DNA of 64,000 nucleotides from Bacteroidales bacterium. GTDB lineage: Bacteria > Bacteroidota > Bacteroidia > Bacteroidales > UBA932. Made by a program: the position numbers and the translations under genes. The notes below the pieces were generated by a model. That model saw nothing but the letters and a program-made list of their open reading frames with translations. It was not told where the DNA came from and did no database searches. This document shows positions 16,670-25,608 of the stretch, piece after piece (within the stretch, counting starts at the first letter, position 1; each line of letters begins with the position of its first letter). Where the stretch lies: positions 1 to 64,000 of the forward strand of contig JAGAIY010000023.1 of NCBI GenBank assembly GCA_017626355.1, written 5' to 3'.

Positions 16670-17635
16670 TTATGCCCTCCCGTACTTTTTGGTGTGGAAC
16701 CACTTGTTGAGAAGAGGAACCACCGAGTTCATGATAAGGATAGCGAATGACACTCCCTCCGGATATGCACCGAAATAGCGGATAAGCATCGTGATTAGAC
16801 CGATTCCGATACCGAAGACGACACCGCCCATATTGCTCATCGGAGAAGTCACATAGTCGGTAGCCATGAAGATGGAACCGAGAAGGAGACCTCCGGTGAG
16901 AAGGTTGAAGAGAGGGTCGGTGTACTCTGCCGGATTGATGATCCAGAATATGCCGGAGAACACGGCCACGGTAGCAAGGATCGAAAGGGTTATGTACGGC
17001 TTGATGACCTTGCGTGCAAGGAGATAGATGAAGCCGATTATCAGAGCGATGGCCGAAAGCTCACCTGCAGAACCTCCGATGTTGTAGAAGAGCATATCCA
17101 TGTAGTCAAGGCTCTCCACAGCAGCGACACCGCCTTCCTTGGCCAGTCCGAGAGGAGTTGCACCTGAAAGGGCGTCAAGTCCTCCTCCGACAAAGCCCTG
17201 AGGCCTCGTCCAGTCGGTCATGTATGTAGGGAAGGAGATGAGAAGGAACACACGTCCTGCAATGGCAGGGTTGAAAAGGTTCTGTCCCAATCCTCCGAAA
17301 GTCATCTTTGCGACTCCGATAGCGAATACAGCACCGATGAATACAACCCACCATGGTGTGGTCGCAGGAAGGTTGAGCGCGAGAAGCACACCTGTGATGA
17401 CAGCAGACCAGTCACCGAGCGAGCATGGCTTCTTGAGAAGATATTTCGTGATCAGATATTCCAGCAGGAGGCAGGATGCCACACTGGTTCCGAGCACAAG
17501 AAGCTCTGACCATCCGTAGAAAAGCACGGACACCAGAACAGCCGGAATCAAAGCTATCACTACATCACGCATCAGAGACTTGGTCGAAGTCTTCGTATGA
17601 AGATGCGGTGATGGTGAAACGATTAGTCTATCCAT
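16670..17635 (-). CDS. rnfD: Rnf complex subunit D, flavinylated membrane subunit
   Basis: 321-residue membrane protein with about nine to ten hydrophobic segments. The N-terminal SPSPHLHTKTS is typical of RnfD. The SGAT motif (157-160, DALSGATPLG) is the covalent FMN site, Thr160. FGGLGQNLFNPA (113-124) is the conserved family stretch. It shares ancestry with NqrB and relays electrons across the membrane. It is coded 19 bases after rnfC and three bases before rnfG. Confidence 0.95.
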   Translation of the reverse strand: MDRLIVSPSPHLHTKTSTKSLMRDVVIALIPAVLVSVLFYGWSELLVLGTSVASCLLLEYLITKYLLKKPCSLGDWSAVITGVLLALNLPATTPWWVVFIGAVFAIGVAKMTFGGLGQNLFNPAIAGRVFLLISFPTYMTDWTRPQGFVGGGLDALSGATPLGLAKEGGVAAVESLDYMDMLFYNIGGSAGELSAIALIIGFIYLLARKVIKPYITLSILATVAVFSGIFWIINPAEYTDPLFNLLTGGLLLGSIFMATDYVTSPMSNMGGVVFGIGIGLITMLIRYFGAYPEGVSFAILIMNSVVPLLNKWFHTKKYGRA

Positions 17636-17654
17636 TTTATTGAGTTGTTAATTG

Positions 17655-19019
17655 TTACTTTTTGGCCGCTCTTGTGCGGATGATTCTGATGACATCTCCC
17701 TTGGCGATGCGGATGATGTCGAGAAGTGGAATGTTGGCAGGGCAGCTGTACAGACAGCATCCGCACTCTATGCAGTCCTGAACCGCATTCTCTTCAAGTT
17801 CATCCATCATGCTGTTGCGTGCAAGCTTGTTGAGAAGGAAAGGCTCGAGACCCATAGGGCAGGCCTCCGCACATTTGCCGCAACGGATACATGACGATTC
17901 CTCGCCTCTTACCGTCTGTTCCGCAGTAAGATAAAGCAGAGATGACGATCCCTTTACAGTCGTAGCGTCGAGATTGGCTATAGCCTTACCCATCATAGGA
18001 CCTCCGCTCACGATCTTGGCTGCCTGCTCAGGCACTCCGCCGGCATACTCCGCGATGTATGAAAGAGGCATACCTATACGGAACTTGTAGTTGTGCTGCT
18101 TCTCGAGCGGCAGGCAGTCGCCTGTTATCGTCATGACATTTGTCACGAGAGGGATATTCTTCTGGACAGCCTCGTAGACTGCGAGAGATGTAGCTACATT
18201 CTGAACCACAGCGCCGACATCGATAGGAAGGCCCATGGACTTAACCTGACGGCCCATCACAGCATCGATGAGCTGCTTCTCACCACCCTGAGGATATTTC
18301 TTCTTGAGAGTCATGACAGAGATTCCGTCATATCCCTTGGCAGTCTTCTGAAGTTCAGCAACGGCTGCAGTCATTGCAGCTATGGCCTCAGGCTTGTTCT
18401 CCTCGATACCGATTACGGCTGGGCAACCGCCCAGAACCTGCTTCATGATTGCTGCGCCGACCACAATCTCCCTGCTTCTCTCGATCATTATACGGTTGTC
18501 GGAAGTAAGATAAGGTTCGCACTCCGCTCCGTTGAGAATGAGGCACTCGGCCTTCTTGCCCGGAGGAGGACAGAGCTTGACATGTGCAGGGAAGGTAGCT
18601 CCTCCGAGTCCGACAACTCCATTGAGCTTTATCTTCTCGAGTATCTCCTTGTTGTCTTCAGGAATCGATGTGACGAGAGTGTCGGAAAGGTCGACGCCCT
18701 CCACCCACTCGTCTCCTTCCACATCGATCTCAATGTGGGTCATGTTGTTGCCGGCAAGATCCTTGCGCGGGCCGACCGACTTTACGGTTCCTGATACGGA
18801 AGAATGGACATAAGCTGAAATGAAGCCGGCCGGCTCGGCAATCACCTGACCTGCCTTGACCTTGTCACCTACCTTGACTACCGGAGTCGCCGGTGCGCCA
18901 AGATGCTGGGCGACAGAGATGAACACCTTTGAAGGAACAGGAAGAACCTCGATTCTGCAGTCCTTGGAAATCTTGCTGTCGCTCGGGTGGATACCACCGA
19001 TTGAAAATGTCTTCATCAT
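17655..19019 (-). CDS. rnfC: Rnf complex subunit C, NADH/Fe-S subunit
   Basis: 454-residue cytoplasmic subunit that binds FMN and NAD(H) and two [4Fe-4S] clusters. Visible: an N-terminal barrel-sandwich part (...VGDKVKAGQVI...), the flavin/NAD motif GLGGATFPAHVKL (about 137-149), then two ferredoxin motifs CIRCGKCAEACP and CIECGCCLYSCP in the last 90 residues. Length is near the family usual. It starts with two consecutive ATG codons four bases after the rnfB stop; either could serve. Confidence 0.95.
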   Translation of the reverse strand: MMKTFSIGGIHPSDSKISKDCRIEVLPVPSKVFISVAQHLGAPATPVVKVGDKVKAGQVIAEPAGFISAYVHSSVSGTVKSVGPRKDLAGNNMTHIEIDVEGDEWVEGVDLSDTLVTSIPEDNKEILEKIKLNGVVGLGGATFPAHVKLCPPPGKKAECLILNGAECEPYLTSDNRIMIERSREIVVGAAIMKQVLGGCPAVIGIEENKPEAIAAMTAAVAELQKTAKGYDGISVMTLKKKYPQGGEKQLIDAVMGRQVKSMGLPIDVGAVVQNVATSLAVYEAVQKNIPLVTNVMTITGDCLPLEKQHNYKFRIGMPLSYIAEYAGGVPEQAAKIVSGGPMMGKAIANLDATTVKGSSSLLYLTAEQTVRGEESSCIRCGKCAEACPMGLEPFLLNKLARNSMMDELEENAVQDCIECGCCLYSCPANIPLLDIIRIAKGDVIRIIRTRAAKK

Positions 19020-19023
19020 AATC

Positions 19024-19929
19024 TTATTCCTCCTTCTTGACTGGTTCTGCTACAGGAGCGGCTTCAGGCTTTACTGCGGCTGGAGCGGCCTCTGGCTTCG
19101 GTTTGATAACAGGGAAATTCACTGCATGGATGGCACCTGTAGGGCACTCTGCCACACATTTCTTGCAGAGTCGGCACTTTGTGAAGTCGATGTAAGCCAC
19201 ATTGTTCTCCACGGTGATAGCCTCGAAAGGACAGGCCTTGGCACACTTGCCGCAACCGATACAGGCTGCCTTGCAGGCCTTGCGTGCGACAGCACCCTTG
19301 TCCTTGTTGACGCATGAAACATACACACGCATGTTCCTGCGGCCTTTGTTACGGAGTTCGATGATGTTCTTAGGGCAAGCCTTGACACAAGCGCCGCAGG
19401 CTGTACATTTCTCTTCGTCCACTACAGGAAGCCCTGTTGCAGGATCCATCGAAATGGCGCCGAACTGACAGGCCGAGACACAGTCTCCACAGCCCAGACA
19501 GCCGAATGAGCAGCCTGTGTCACCGCTGTAAAGCGATGCCTTGACGCGGCATGACTGATATCCGCCGTACTCGTTCACACGCGGACGATTCTCACATGAT
19601 CCGTTGCAGCGCACCACAGCGACCATAGGTTCCTTTACGGCAACCTCGACGCCGAGGACGGCAGCAACCTTCTGCATGCCCTCGTTACCTCCTACAGGAC
19701 AGAAACATCCTTCAAGATTCGGAGATGACTCGACACAATGCTGGGCGAAGGCACGACAGCCGGCCTGACCGCAGCCTCCACAGTTTGCACCAGGCAATAC
19801 CTTCTCCACCTCGTCGATCCTCGGATCCTCCTCTACCTTGAACTTCTCTGCAACAAGGTAAAGGACTACAGCGAGAACCGCACCGAGAACGGTGACGATT
19901 GCAATAGTCCAGATAATTGTTGTTGTCAT
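19024..19929 (-). CDS. rnfB: Rnf complex subunit B, ferredoxin-type
   Basis: 301-residue subunit that takes electrons from soluble ferredoxin. An N-terminal membrane anchor (about 4-27) is followed by the Fe-S motif CGGCGQAGC (50-58, with Cys75), then several CxxCxxCxxxC ferredoxin motifs such as CTACGACVKACP, CIGCGKCAKACP and CRLCKKCVAECP. The C-terminal tail is Ala/Pro/Lys-rich and probably flexible. I chose the ATG at 19929; the open frame extends 39 codons upstream, but those lie inside the rseC-like gene and lack the family pattern. The gene follows rseC-like by 11 bases. Confidence 0.95.
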   Translation of the reverse strand: MTTTIIWTIAIVTVLGAVLAVVLYLVAEKFKVEEDPRIDEVEKVLPGANCGGCGQAGCRAFAQHCVESSPNLEGCFCPVGGNEGMQKVAAVLGVEVAVKEPMVAVVRCNGSCENRPRVNEYGGYQSCRVKASLYSGDTGCSFGCLGCGDCVSACQFGAISMDPATGLPVVDEEKCTACGACVKACPKNIIELRNKGRRNMRVYVSCVNKDKGAVARKACKAACIGCGKCAKACPFEAITVENNVAYIDFTKCRLCKKCVAECPTGAIHAVNFPVIKPKPEAAPAAVKPEAAPVAEPVKKEE

Positions 19930-19940
19930 TATAATTAGTT

Positions 19941-20369
19941 TTAGTTGTTTTTGATATAAAATACGAACTCCGTTGACAATCTGTCCCTGAAAAGCCAGAT
20001 GCCAAAGTAGTACAATCCGACTCCTGCTATGGCCGCAAGACCGCACAGGAACTCGTTCTCAAATATCGGAGACAAAGATAATATTAAAATCATTAAAATC
20101 GCCAACGGAATCACATAAGATATCCATACAGCCTTCAATCCCATGGTCATTTTTGTCATCACGTTGACTTCATCGCCCACCTTGTGGTCTGCAAATCCGT
20201 CCGTAGGCACCATTATGAGCTTGTCCTGCTCTTCAGACATGCCGCACAGAGCCTTGGCATGACACGACGAGCATGCCGATGATACAATGATCTCCACCGT
20301 AGTAAAGTCCGGGCCGATCTCGACGATCCTTCCTTTGTGCGCTATTTCGTTTTTCTTTGCCATAATCAT
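19941..20369 (-). CDS. RseC/MucC-like SoxR-reducing-system protein
   Basis: 142-residue inner-membrane protein: an N-terminal cytosolic part with CSSCHAKALCG (Cys motif about 33-43), then two hydrophobic helices (about 80-99 and 107-128). In Proteobacteria RseC is part of the Rnf-like system that reduces SoxR, and in Bacteroidota this gene leads the rnf operon. Its first ATG (20369) overlaps the TGA of the upstream DUF3108-like gene (ATGA); a second ATG two codons later is also possible. Probable role is support of Rnf redox function; no direct proof here. Confidence 0.85.
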   Translation of the reverse strand: MIMAKKNEIAHKGRIVEIGPDFTTVEIIVSSACSSCHAKALCGMSEEQDKLIMVPTDGFADHKVGDEVNVMTKMTMGLKAVWISYVIPLAILMILILSLSPIFENEFLCGLAAIAGVGLYYFGIWLFRDRLSTEFVFYIKNN

Positions 20370-21250
20370 TTTCTTTTATCTTCCACAAGGGCTGTGAAAG
20401 GATGTTTCAGACCGCTGCAGCCGGTCATTCTTCCGGAAGCGACTCCAACGATAAGCGGAGCTTCGAAATATACCGGAAGCCTGTTCTCATCGTCCGTAAC
20501 CCAGATAAGCATATCTTCCTCACCCTTGAACACCTCACCTTCAAGCAGTTTTGCTGCGAACTTGATGGTCTTGACTGTTCCAAGCCCCTTCACCTTGATG
20601 GTTTCCCTTCCGTGCAGGATGAAGTAGACATTGTAGATATCATCATCGATGGCGAAGGTCATCGGGTACCTCTTTCCCGGCACCACTGAATCGAAATCCA
20701 TGTTGCGTGCAAAGAAGAAAAGTGCGGGAAGGTCGAAGGTACATCTGGTCAAGGGCAGCTCAAGATAACGCTGTCCCCTCTTCGAAGAGTAGACTTCCGC
20801 CAGGATATGATGTTCCGCAGTATTCCTGTTATAGTAATATGTGTTCTTGGCCACATAACCGCCTTCGTACGTATCCCTTGTGAACTTCAATGGTACGAGA
20901 CCGTCACGGGTGAACCAGGACTTGAAGTCTTCGCGCACCTTGAACACAAAGTCGAACATCCTGGTTGTCCTGCCTGATGCAGAGCAGAGGAAGGCCTTCT
21001 CGCCATTGTAGGTAAGCGAATCCAGGGAAACGGTTGCGGAACCTACATCCGTATTTATGCTGCCCCATCTGTAATGGAGAAGAAAATCCATCTTCTCCCC
21101 CGCCCTGAAGGCCAGGGCATCCTCGGTCACAGCCATTACAGGGATACAGGAGGTCCCCTTTAAATCAGACTTCTCCTGTGCATGCGACGTAAACATCAGA
21201 AGAGACATGCACAGGAGAAGTATTATCTTTACAAATGATTTCATAATCAT
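20366..21250 (-). CDS. exported DUF3108-like protein
   Basis: 294-residue periplasmic protein with a signal peptide (about 1-24, ending SHAQ). The body is beta-rich with the pattern I associate with DUF3108: FRAGEKMDFLLHYRWGSIN near 48-66, ...VFKVREDFKSWF..., GLVPLKFTRDTYEGGY, and a C-terminal ...LIWVTDDENRLPVYFE.... Function unknown; relatives are beta-barrel-like or lipocalin-like envelope proteins. It starts two bases after the dnaB stop and overlaps the rseC-like gene by four bases, so it is co-transcribed with both. Confidence 0.8.
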   Translation of the reverse strand: MIMKSFVKIILLLCMSLLMFTSHAQEKSDLKGTSCIPVMAVTEDALAFRAGEKMDFLLHYRWGSINTDVGSATVSLDSLTYNGEKAFLCSASGRTTRMFDFVFKVREDFKSWFTRDGLVPLKFTRDTYEGGYVAKNTYYYNRNTAEHHILAEVYSSKRGQRYLELPLTRCTFDLPALFFFARNMDFDSVVPGKRYPMTFAIDDDIYNVYFILHGRETIKVKGLGTVKTIKFAAKLLEGEVFKGEEDMLIWVTDDENRLPVYFEAPLIVGVASGRMTGCSGLKHPFTALVEDKRK

Positions 21251-21252
21251 TG

Positions 21253-22761
21253 TCAGAAATCATTATTCGAGCCAAACTCGTCCACACCCATAGAGGCTAT
21301 AGGGACATAACCCTGAGGAACAGCCGCTCCAGTTATTTCAGCGGCCTGGTTGACCATGCTTTCGTGTTCGTCCACGAAACGAACCTCGTCGGCACGGAAC
21401 CTCATGTCGATATCTGCGATGGCACCGTTACGATGCTTCGCGATGATGATCTGGGTTCGTCCGACGTCGTCCGGATTATCCGAAAGTCCCTGATAATCAT
21501 ATCTATGGATAAATATTACCATATCGGCATCCTGCTCGATTGAACCGGATTCGCGAAGGTCGCTCAACTGAGGGCGTCTGTTGCTGCCCTGCCTGTTCTC
21601 GGACTGACGGGAGAGCTGGGACAGAGCGATGATAGGCACATCCATTTCCTTGGCTGTAGCCTTGAGGGTACGGGAAATCGCAGCCACTTCCTGCTCGCGC
21701 ATTCCACGAAGCTCGGACGGTCCCTGCATGAGCTGGAGGTAGTCGACCACCACGAGTCGCACGCCCTTCTGCTTCACAAGCCTCTTCACCTTGGAACGGA
21801 ACTCCATCACAGGAAGCGAAGGAGTGTCATCTATATATATAGGTGCCTTGGTGAGCCTCTTCAGCTGGATGTCAAGCTGCTGCCACTCCCAGTCCTGAAG
21901 CTTCACGCCTCCTTTGATCTTCTCTGCGCTCAAGCCCGTTTCAGAAACCATCATACGGTTGGCCAGCTGCTTTGCAGGCATTTCAAGCGAGAAGATGGCG
22001 ACCGGCATGTTGAAGTCCACCGCAGCATTGCGGGCCACATTGACCACAAAGGCGGTCTTACCGACAGACGGACGGGCTGCAAGGATGATAAGGTCGGAAG
22101 GCTGCCAGCCGAGGGTGATGTTGTCCACAGAAGGAAAGCCGGAAGGGACTCCGCTGTAACCGGAGCTTTCCTGACGCTTCTGAAGATCGTCCAATGCGTC
22201 ATTGATGACCTTGCCGATCTCCTGCACATCCTTCTTGACATTGTTCTGGATGGCCGCATAGACCTTTGACTGGGCCGCATCCACAAGCTCGTCAACATTG
22301 ACGGACTCATCGTACGACGACTTGAGGATCTCGTAGGAAGCCGTTATGAGCTCCCTCTGGATGCATTTCTGCTTGAGTATGCGGATGTAGTATTCGATAT
22401 GCGCGGCAGCGCCTATCTTCTGGGAAAGCTGCACGAGGGCTACAGTTCCTCCCACTGCCTCAAGATTGCCGTTGGCCTTGAGCTTCTGGGACACGGACAG
22501 CAGGTCAAGAGCCACATGCTCGTTGACAAGCGAGCTCATGGCCTCGAAGATCATACGATGCTTCTCACTGTAGAAGCATTTCGCAGAAAGTTCGTCCATC
22601 GCTTCATCGATGCAGTTGGGTTCGATGAGCAATGCTCCGAGGACTGCCTCTTCGACATCAAGAGCTTGAGGCGGTCTGTTACCCATCTCAAGCCCAAGTG
22701 TATCGAGATTCACTCCCGGAGTCTTTCTTCTTGCCGTTCTTTTCTTTCCCTCTTCAGCCAT
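21253..22761 (-). CDS. dnaB: replicative DNA helicase
   Basis: 502-residue hexameric helicase that unwinds DNA at the replication fork. The N-terminal primase-interacting domain spans about 25-130 (DVEEAVLGALLIEPNCIDEA). The RecA-like motor has Walker A ARPSVGKT (about 229-236), Walker B VVVDYLQLMQG (about 327-337) and the C-terminal ATPase stretch DLRESGSIEQDADMV. No intein interrupts it and the length is standard. Unusually it is embedded in a run with envelope genes: eight bases after the zinc-ribbon gene and two bases before the DUF3108-like gene that leads into rnf. Confidence 0.97.
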   Translation of the reverse strand: MAEEGKKRTARRKTPGVNLDTLGLEMGNRPPQALDVEEAVLGALLIEPNCIDEAMDELSAKCFYSEKHRMIFEAMSSLVNEHVALDLLSVSQKLKANGNLEAVGGTVALVQLSQKIGAAAHIEYYIRILKQKCIQRELITASYEILKSSYDESVNVDELVDAAQSKVYAAIQNNVKKDVQEIGKVINDALDDLQKRQESSGYSGVPSGFPSVDNITLGWQPSDLIILAARPSVGKTAFVVNVARNAAVDFNMPVAIFSLEMPAKQLANRMMVSETGLSAEKIKGGVKLQDWEWQQLDIQLKRLTKAPIYIDDTPSLPVMEFRSKVKRLVKQKGVRLVVVDYLQLMQGPSELRGMREQEVAAISRTLKATAKEMDVPIIALSQLSRQSENRQGSNRRPQLSDLRESGSIEQDADMVIFIHRYDYQGLSDNPDDVGRTQIIIAKHRNGAIADIDMRFRADEVRFVDEHESMVNQAAEITGAAVPQGYVPIASMGVDEFGSNNDF

Positions 22762-22769
22762 ATTTCAGC

Positions 22770-23579
22770 TTATTCGAAATCAGGGTTGACGAGAATCCTT
22801 CCGCAGTACTCGCAGATGATCATCTTCCTGTTTGAAGCGATGTCGATGAGCTTCTGAGGAGCGATTGTATTGAAGCAGCCGCCGCATGCATTGTTATTGA
22901 ACACCGACACAACAGCAAGGCGGTTGTTGCTGCTCTTGCGGATGTGGTCATATGCACTCATTGTCCTGGCGTCGATCTTGGCTGCGCAGGTCTCCCTGTT
23001 GGCACGAAGCTTCTCCTCTTCCTTTGAAGTGGACTCTACGATTGTTTCAAGCTCCTCCTTCTTCGCCTTGAGGTCATCTGTCTTTACCGAAATCTTCTCC
23101 TTTACGGTCTCGAGTTCAGCCTTCTTCTCAAGGATGCACTCCTTGGTCTCGTAGATGTTCTTCTCTGCGATCTGCCTTACATAGCCCTGGTTCTCGATCT
23201 CCTTGTTGAGCGAGTCGTACTCACGGCTGTTAGCGATGTTCTCGAGCTGAGACTTGTACTTCTCTATCTGAGCGTCACACTCAGTGATGTTGTGCTTGTT
23301 CTCAGTGATGGACTTTGTATACTCTTCGATGATTTCGGCAATGCGGGCCGCCTTTGCCTTGAGTTCCGCAATCTCTGTCTCAAGGTTCTCCACCTCTACA
23401 GGAAGCTCTCCCCTGAGCTGAAGAATCTTGTCGATAGCTGTATCCGCCTGCTGAAGAGCGTACAGTGTGGCAAGTTTCTCGCTTACGCTGAGATCTGAGT
23501 CAGCAAAGCTCTTCTGAATGGATACGAACGTCTCTCTCTGGTCAATAGGCGTCTCGATTTTCTTTGTCTTTTTAGCCAT
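22770..23579 (-). CDS. coiled-coil protein with C4 zinc ribbon (zf-RING_7-like)
   Basis: 269-residue cytosolic protein. The first about 200 residues form a long helical hairpin of heptads rich in Glu/Lys. The C-terminus carries a C4 zinc ribbon: CGGC and, about 20 residues later, CEYC. Relatives are thought to bind nucleic acid or to work with Nif3-type proteins, whose gene sits 24 bases upstream, a pairing conserved in Bacteroidota and beyond. A likely internal promoter in the 3' end of nif3 (23654-23682) could start a transcript here that also covers dnaB. Confidence 0.9.
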   Translation of the reverse strand: MAKKTKKIETPIDQRETFVSIQKSFADSDLSVSEKLATLYALQQADTAIDKILQLRGELPVEVENLETEIAELKAKAARIAEIIEEYTKSITENKHNITECDAQIEKYKSQLENIANSREYDSLNKEIENQGYVRQIAEKNIYETKECILEKKAELETVKEKISVKTDDLKAKKEELETIVESTSKEEEKLRANRETCAAKIDARTMSAYDHIRKSSNNRLAVVSVFNNNACGGCFNTIAPQKLIDIASNRKMIICEYCGRILVNPDFE

Positions 23580-23603
23580 ATCGCTTGAAAACTGTTATGT
23601 GTT

Positions 23604-24380
23604 TTAAAAATAAAATATCGGATTACTGTATATATTCTGCGTAATGCGAACCGCAAAGGTAGGAAAATTTTTCTTTATCAAAGAAAATAAAATGTCAACT
23701 ATCTCTATTTCACTCTCATAATGGCCTATATCCATGAGCATGAAGCCTTCTGTCGTGAAGAAATTATGATAAGATATGTCTCCGCTTATATATAGCTGGG
23801 CCCCGGATGCCTTAGCCGCACCGATGAGCGAACCACCGGATCCTCCGCACATCGCAACGCGCGAAATCATGCCCTCGACAGGTCTGGAAGCCCTCATGGC
23901 CTTAAGTCCGAAACGGCTCTTGACCAGTTCGACAGTCTCTGATGCAGTCAGCGGCTGAGGAAGATCCCCCACGACTCCCAGCCCGGTACCTTCGCCATCC
24001 TCGTCAAGTATGGCGACATTCTCCAGACCGAGCCTTGCCGCCATGGCGCCGCTGACACCGGCAAGAACCTTGTCCGCACTTGTATGTGCCGCATAGATGC
24101 TGATGCCGGCACGGACGGCCTTGATCACAGCCTCGCCGACCGGATCCTCCGCCGATATCTTCTTTAGGCCGGAGAATATGAGCGGATGATGGGTGACGAT
24201 CATGTCAGCGCCGCAGGCCACGGCCTCATCGACCAGTTCCGGAGTGCAGTCAAGTCCGAGAAGCACAGACGACACCTCATCCTCCGGCGACCCGATGCAC
24301 AGTCCGCTGTTGTCCCATTTCTCCTGAAGCCCGAGAGGAGCGAAATCCTCGATGACTCCTATTATATCTTTTACCTTCAT
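23604..24380 (-). CDS. Nif3-like dinuclear-metal protein (YbgI family)
   Basis: 258-residue cytosolic protein forming a hexameric toroid with a two-metal site. Metal-binding motifs are THHPLIF (63-69, His64/His65), AAHTSAD (about 97-103) and the C-terminal GHYESE. It lacks the extra CutA-like insert of the longer (about 370-residue) family members, so it is the short type, like E. coli YbgI. Biochemical role remains debated (annotated as GTP cyclohydrolase I type 2). Its ATG overlaps the stop of merR (ATGA). Confidence 0.9.
   Translation of the reverse strand: MKVKDIIGVIEDFAPLGLQEKWDNSGLCIGSPEDEVSSVLLGLDCTPELVDEAVACGADMIVTHHPLIFSGLKKISAEDPVGEAVIKAVRAGISIYAAHTSADKVLAGVSGAMAARLGLENVAILDEDGEGTGLGVVGDLPQPLTASETVELVKSRFGLKAMRASRPVEGMISRVAMCGGSGGSLIGAAKASGAQLYISGDISYHNFFTTEGFMLMDIGHYESEIEIVDILFSLIKKNFPTFAVRITQNIYSNPIFYF
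23654..23682 (-). promoter_or_regulatory. possible internal promoter in the 3' end of nif3
   Basis: TACCTTTG (23654-23661) is a perfect -7 box; TTTG at 23679-23682 is only 17 bases upstream instead of 19-21. A transcript would start near 23647 and carry the zinc-ribbon gene and dnaB. Confidence 0.45.
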
Positions 24381-24700
24381 AGTTCCGTCCTTATTTCTGT
24401 AAGCTGCTGCCTTATCGACTTGAGCGACTCCAGCACGCGAGCCTTGTTTATGACATCCTTCCTGTCTCCCTTGAGACGCTTGGCCGCTCCTTCAAGAGTC
24501 AGGCCCTCAACCTTTACAAGCATATGGATATGCTTGAATGTCTCCACATCCTCCTTCTTGAACAGACGGTTTCCCTTGGCGTTCCTTTCAGGATGTATGA
24601 ACTTAGGGAACTCATTGGCCCAGAAGCGCACCAGAGAAGTGCTTTCTCCCAGAATCCCGGCAACCTCGCCGATTGTGTACAGGTACTTTTCCATAATCAA
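24377..24700 (-). CDS. MerR-family DNA-binding protein
   Basis: 107-residue protein with a MerR-type winged helix at the N-terminus: YTIGEVAGILGESTSLVRFW (7-26) followed by GNRLFKKEDVETFKHI. The second half is a short helix and no effector-binding domain, metal cysteines or drug pocket are seen. Start by ATG 24700 overlaps the stop of the M23 peptidase gene; a second ATG lies two codons in. It overlaps nif3 by four bases at the other end. Regulatory target unknown; its tight coupling to peptidoglycan peptidase genes suggests a cell-wall or growth link. Confidence 0.88.
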   Translation of the reverse strand: MIMEKYLYTIGEVAGILGESTSLVRFWANEFPKFIHPERNAKGNRLFKKEDVETFKHIHMLVKVEGLTLEGAAKRLKGDRKDVINKARVLESLKSIRQQLTEIRTEL

Positions 24701-25608
24701 TCCATCGACTGTCCTGTCGAAACCGACAGAATCATCATGTTTATATATTCTTCAGGGGTGACGCTGGCAAACATATGGTTCACCGGATCGAGAACGACGG
24801 TATCCCTGAGCACTTCGTAATGGAGATGAGGGGCGAACGAGTTGCCGGACACGCCGACATGGCCAATACGCGTCCCCCTTCTGACCTTCCGGCCCCTTAC
24901 CGCCTCAACATCAGACAGATGGGCGTACCGGGTGAAATATCCGTTCTCATGGTCTATGACCACCACATTGCCAAGTCCCTTGCGAGACCGGATAACTTCC
25001 TTGACGACTCCGTCTGCCGCGGCATGCACAGGCTCTCCGGAAGGGGCGATCAGATCAAGGCCGTCATGTCTCATGTTCACTTTATAGAAAGGGTTCATCT
25101 TGTCACCCGTCGAGGCCCCCGTCTGGGCGAAAGAGAAATCTTCCAGAGGGCTGGTCATCGGAGGCATGACAAAACCTGAATCGGAAATGACTTCCATCAC
25201 CTGACGGAAATTCGCCTCCACAAGATTCGAGCAGCTTTCCAGGAAAGCGATCTTCTTTTCAGCATACTGGACTATGTCGTTGTCCGCGATGGAGTCGAGA
25301 CCGGCAAGAAAATCGACGGAAGCATGAGGTTCCATATCAGGAGCCGAGGTATGGAATATATTCTCGTATATGAGGTCGTCCTTCACCCTGAGACCTTCCA
25401 CCACATCGGCTATGAGAGCTTCCTTGCGGGAGAGTTCGGGAAACTCCTGCTCGTACATACGGTTTTCCATGAGCAGCCTCCTCTCCGTATCCGTGCTGAA
25501 TATCAGAGCGAAGACGGCATAGTACAGGATGGCCATCGAGAGCGTTCCCACAAAGAACCTCAATATCCTGCGCAAGACCTTTCCTACTGTAAGTTTACGT
25601 GCCTTCAT
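24697..25608 (-). CDS. M23-family peptidoglycan endopeptidase, second of two
   Basis: 303-residue membrane-anchored zinc metallopeptidase. One transmembrane helix near the N-terminus (about 14-36), a helical stalk, then the LytM/M23 domain with intact zinc and catalytic residues: HDGLD (His, Asp), YAHLS and the HLH of PHLHYEV. It should cleave peptide cross-links of peptidoglycan or regulate an amidase. It is a divergent paralogue of the gene just upstream, whose stop codon shares one base with its ATG. It overlaps merR by four bases. Confidence 0.92.
   Translation of the reverse strand: MKARKLTVGKVLRRILRFFVGTLSMAILYYAVFALIFSTDTERRLLMENRMYEQEFPELSRKEALIADVVEGLRVKDDLIYENIFHTSAPDMEPHASVDFLAGLDSIADNDIVQYAEKKIAFLESCSNLVEANFRQVMEVISDSGFVMPPMTSPLEDFSFAQTGASTGDKMNPFYKVNMRHDGLDLIAPSGEPVHAAADGVVKEVIRSRKGLGNVVVIDHENGYFTRYAHLSDVEAVRGRKVRRGTRIGHVGVSGNSFAPHLHYEVLRDTVVLDPVNHMFASVTPEEYINMMILSVSTGQSMD

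Noticed and set aside
19930-20046. Upstream extension of rnfB
   Set aside because: These 39 codons overlap the rseC-like gene and lack the RnfB N-terminal membrane pattern, which begins at 19929.
21250-22770. A replication origin near dnaB
   Set aside because: No cluster of DnaA boxes or A/T-rich unwinding region is seen around the gene.
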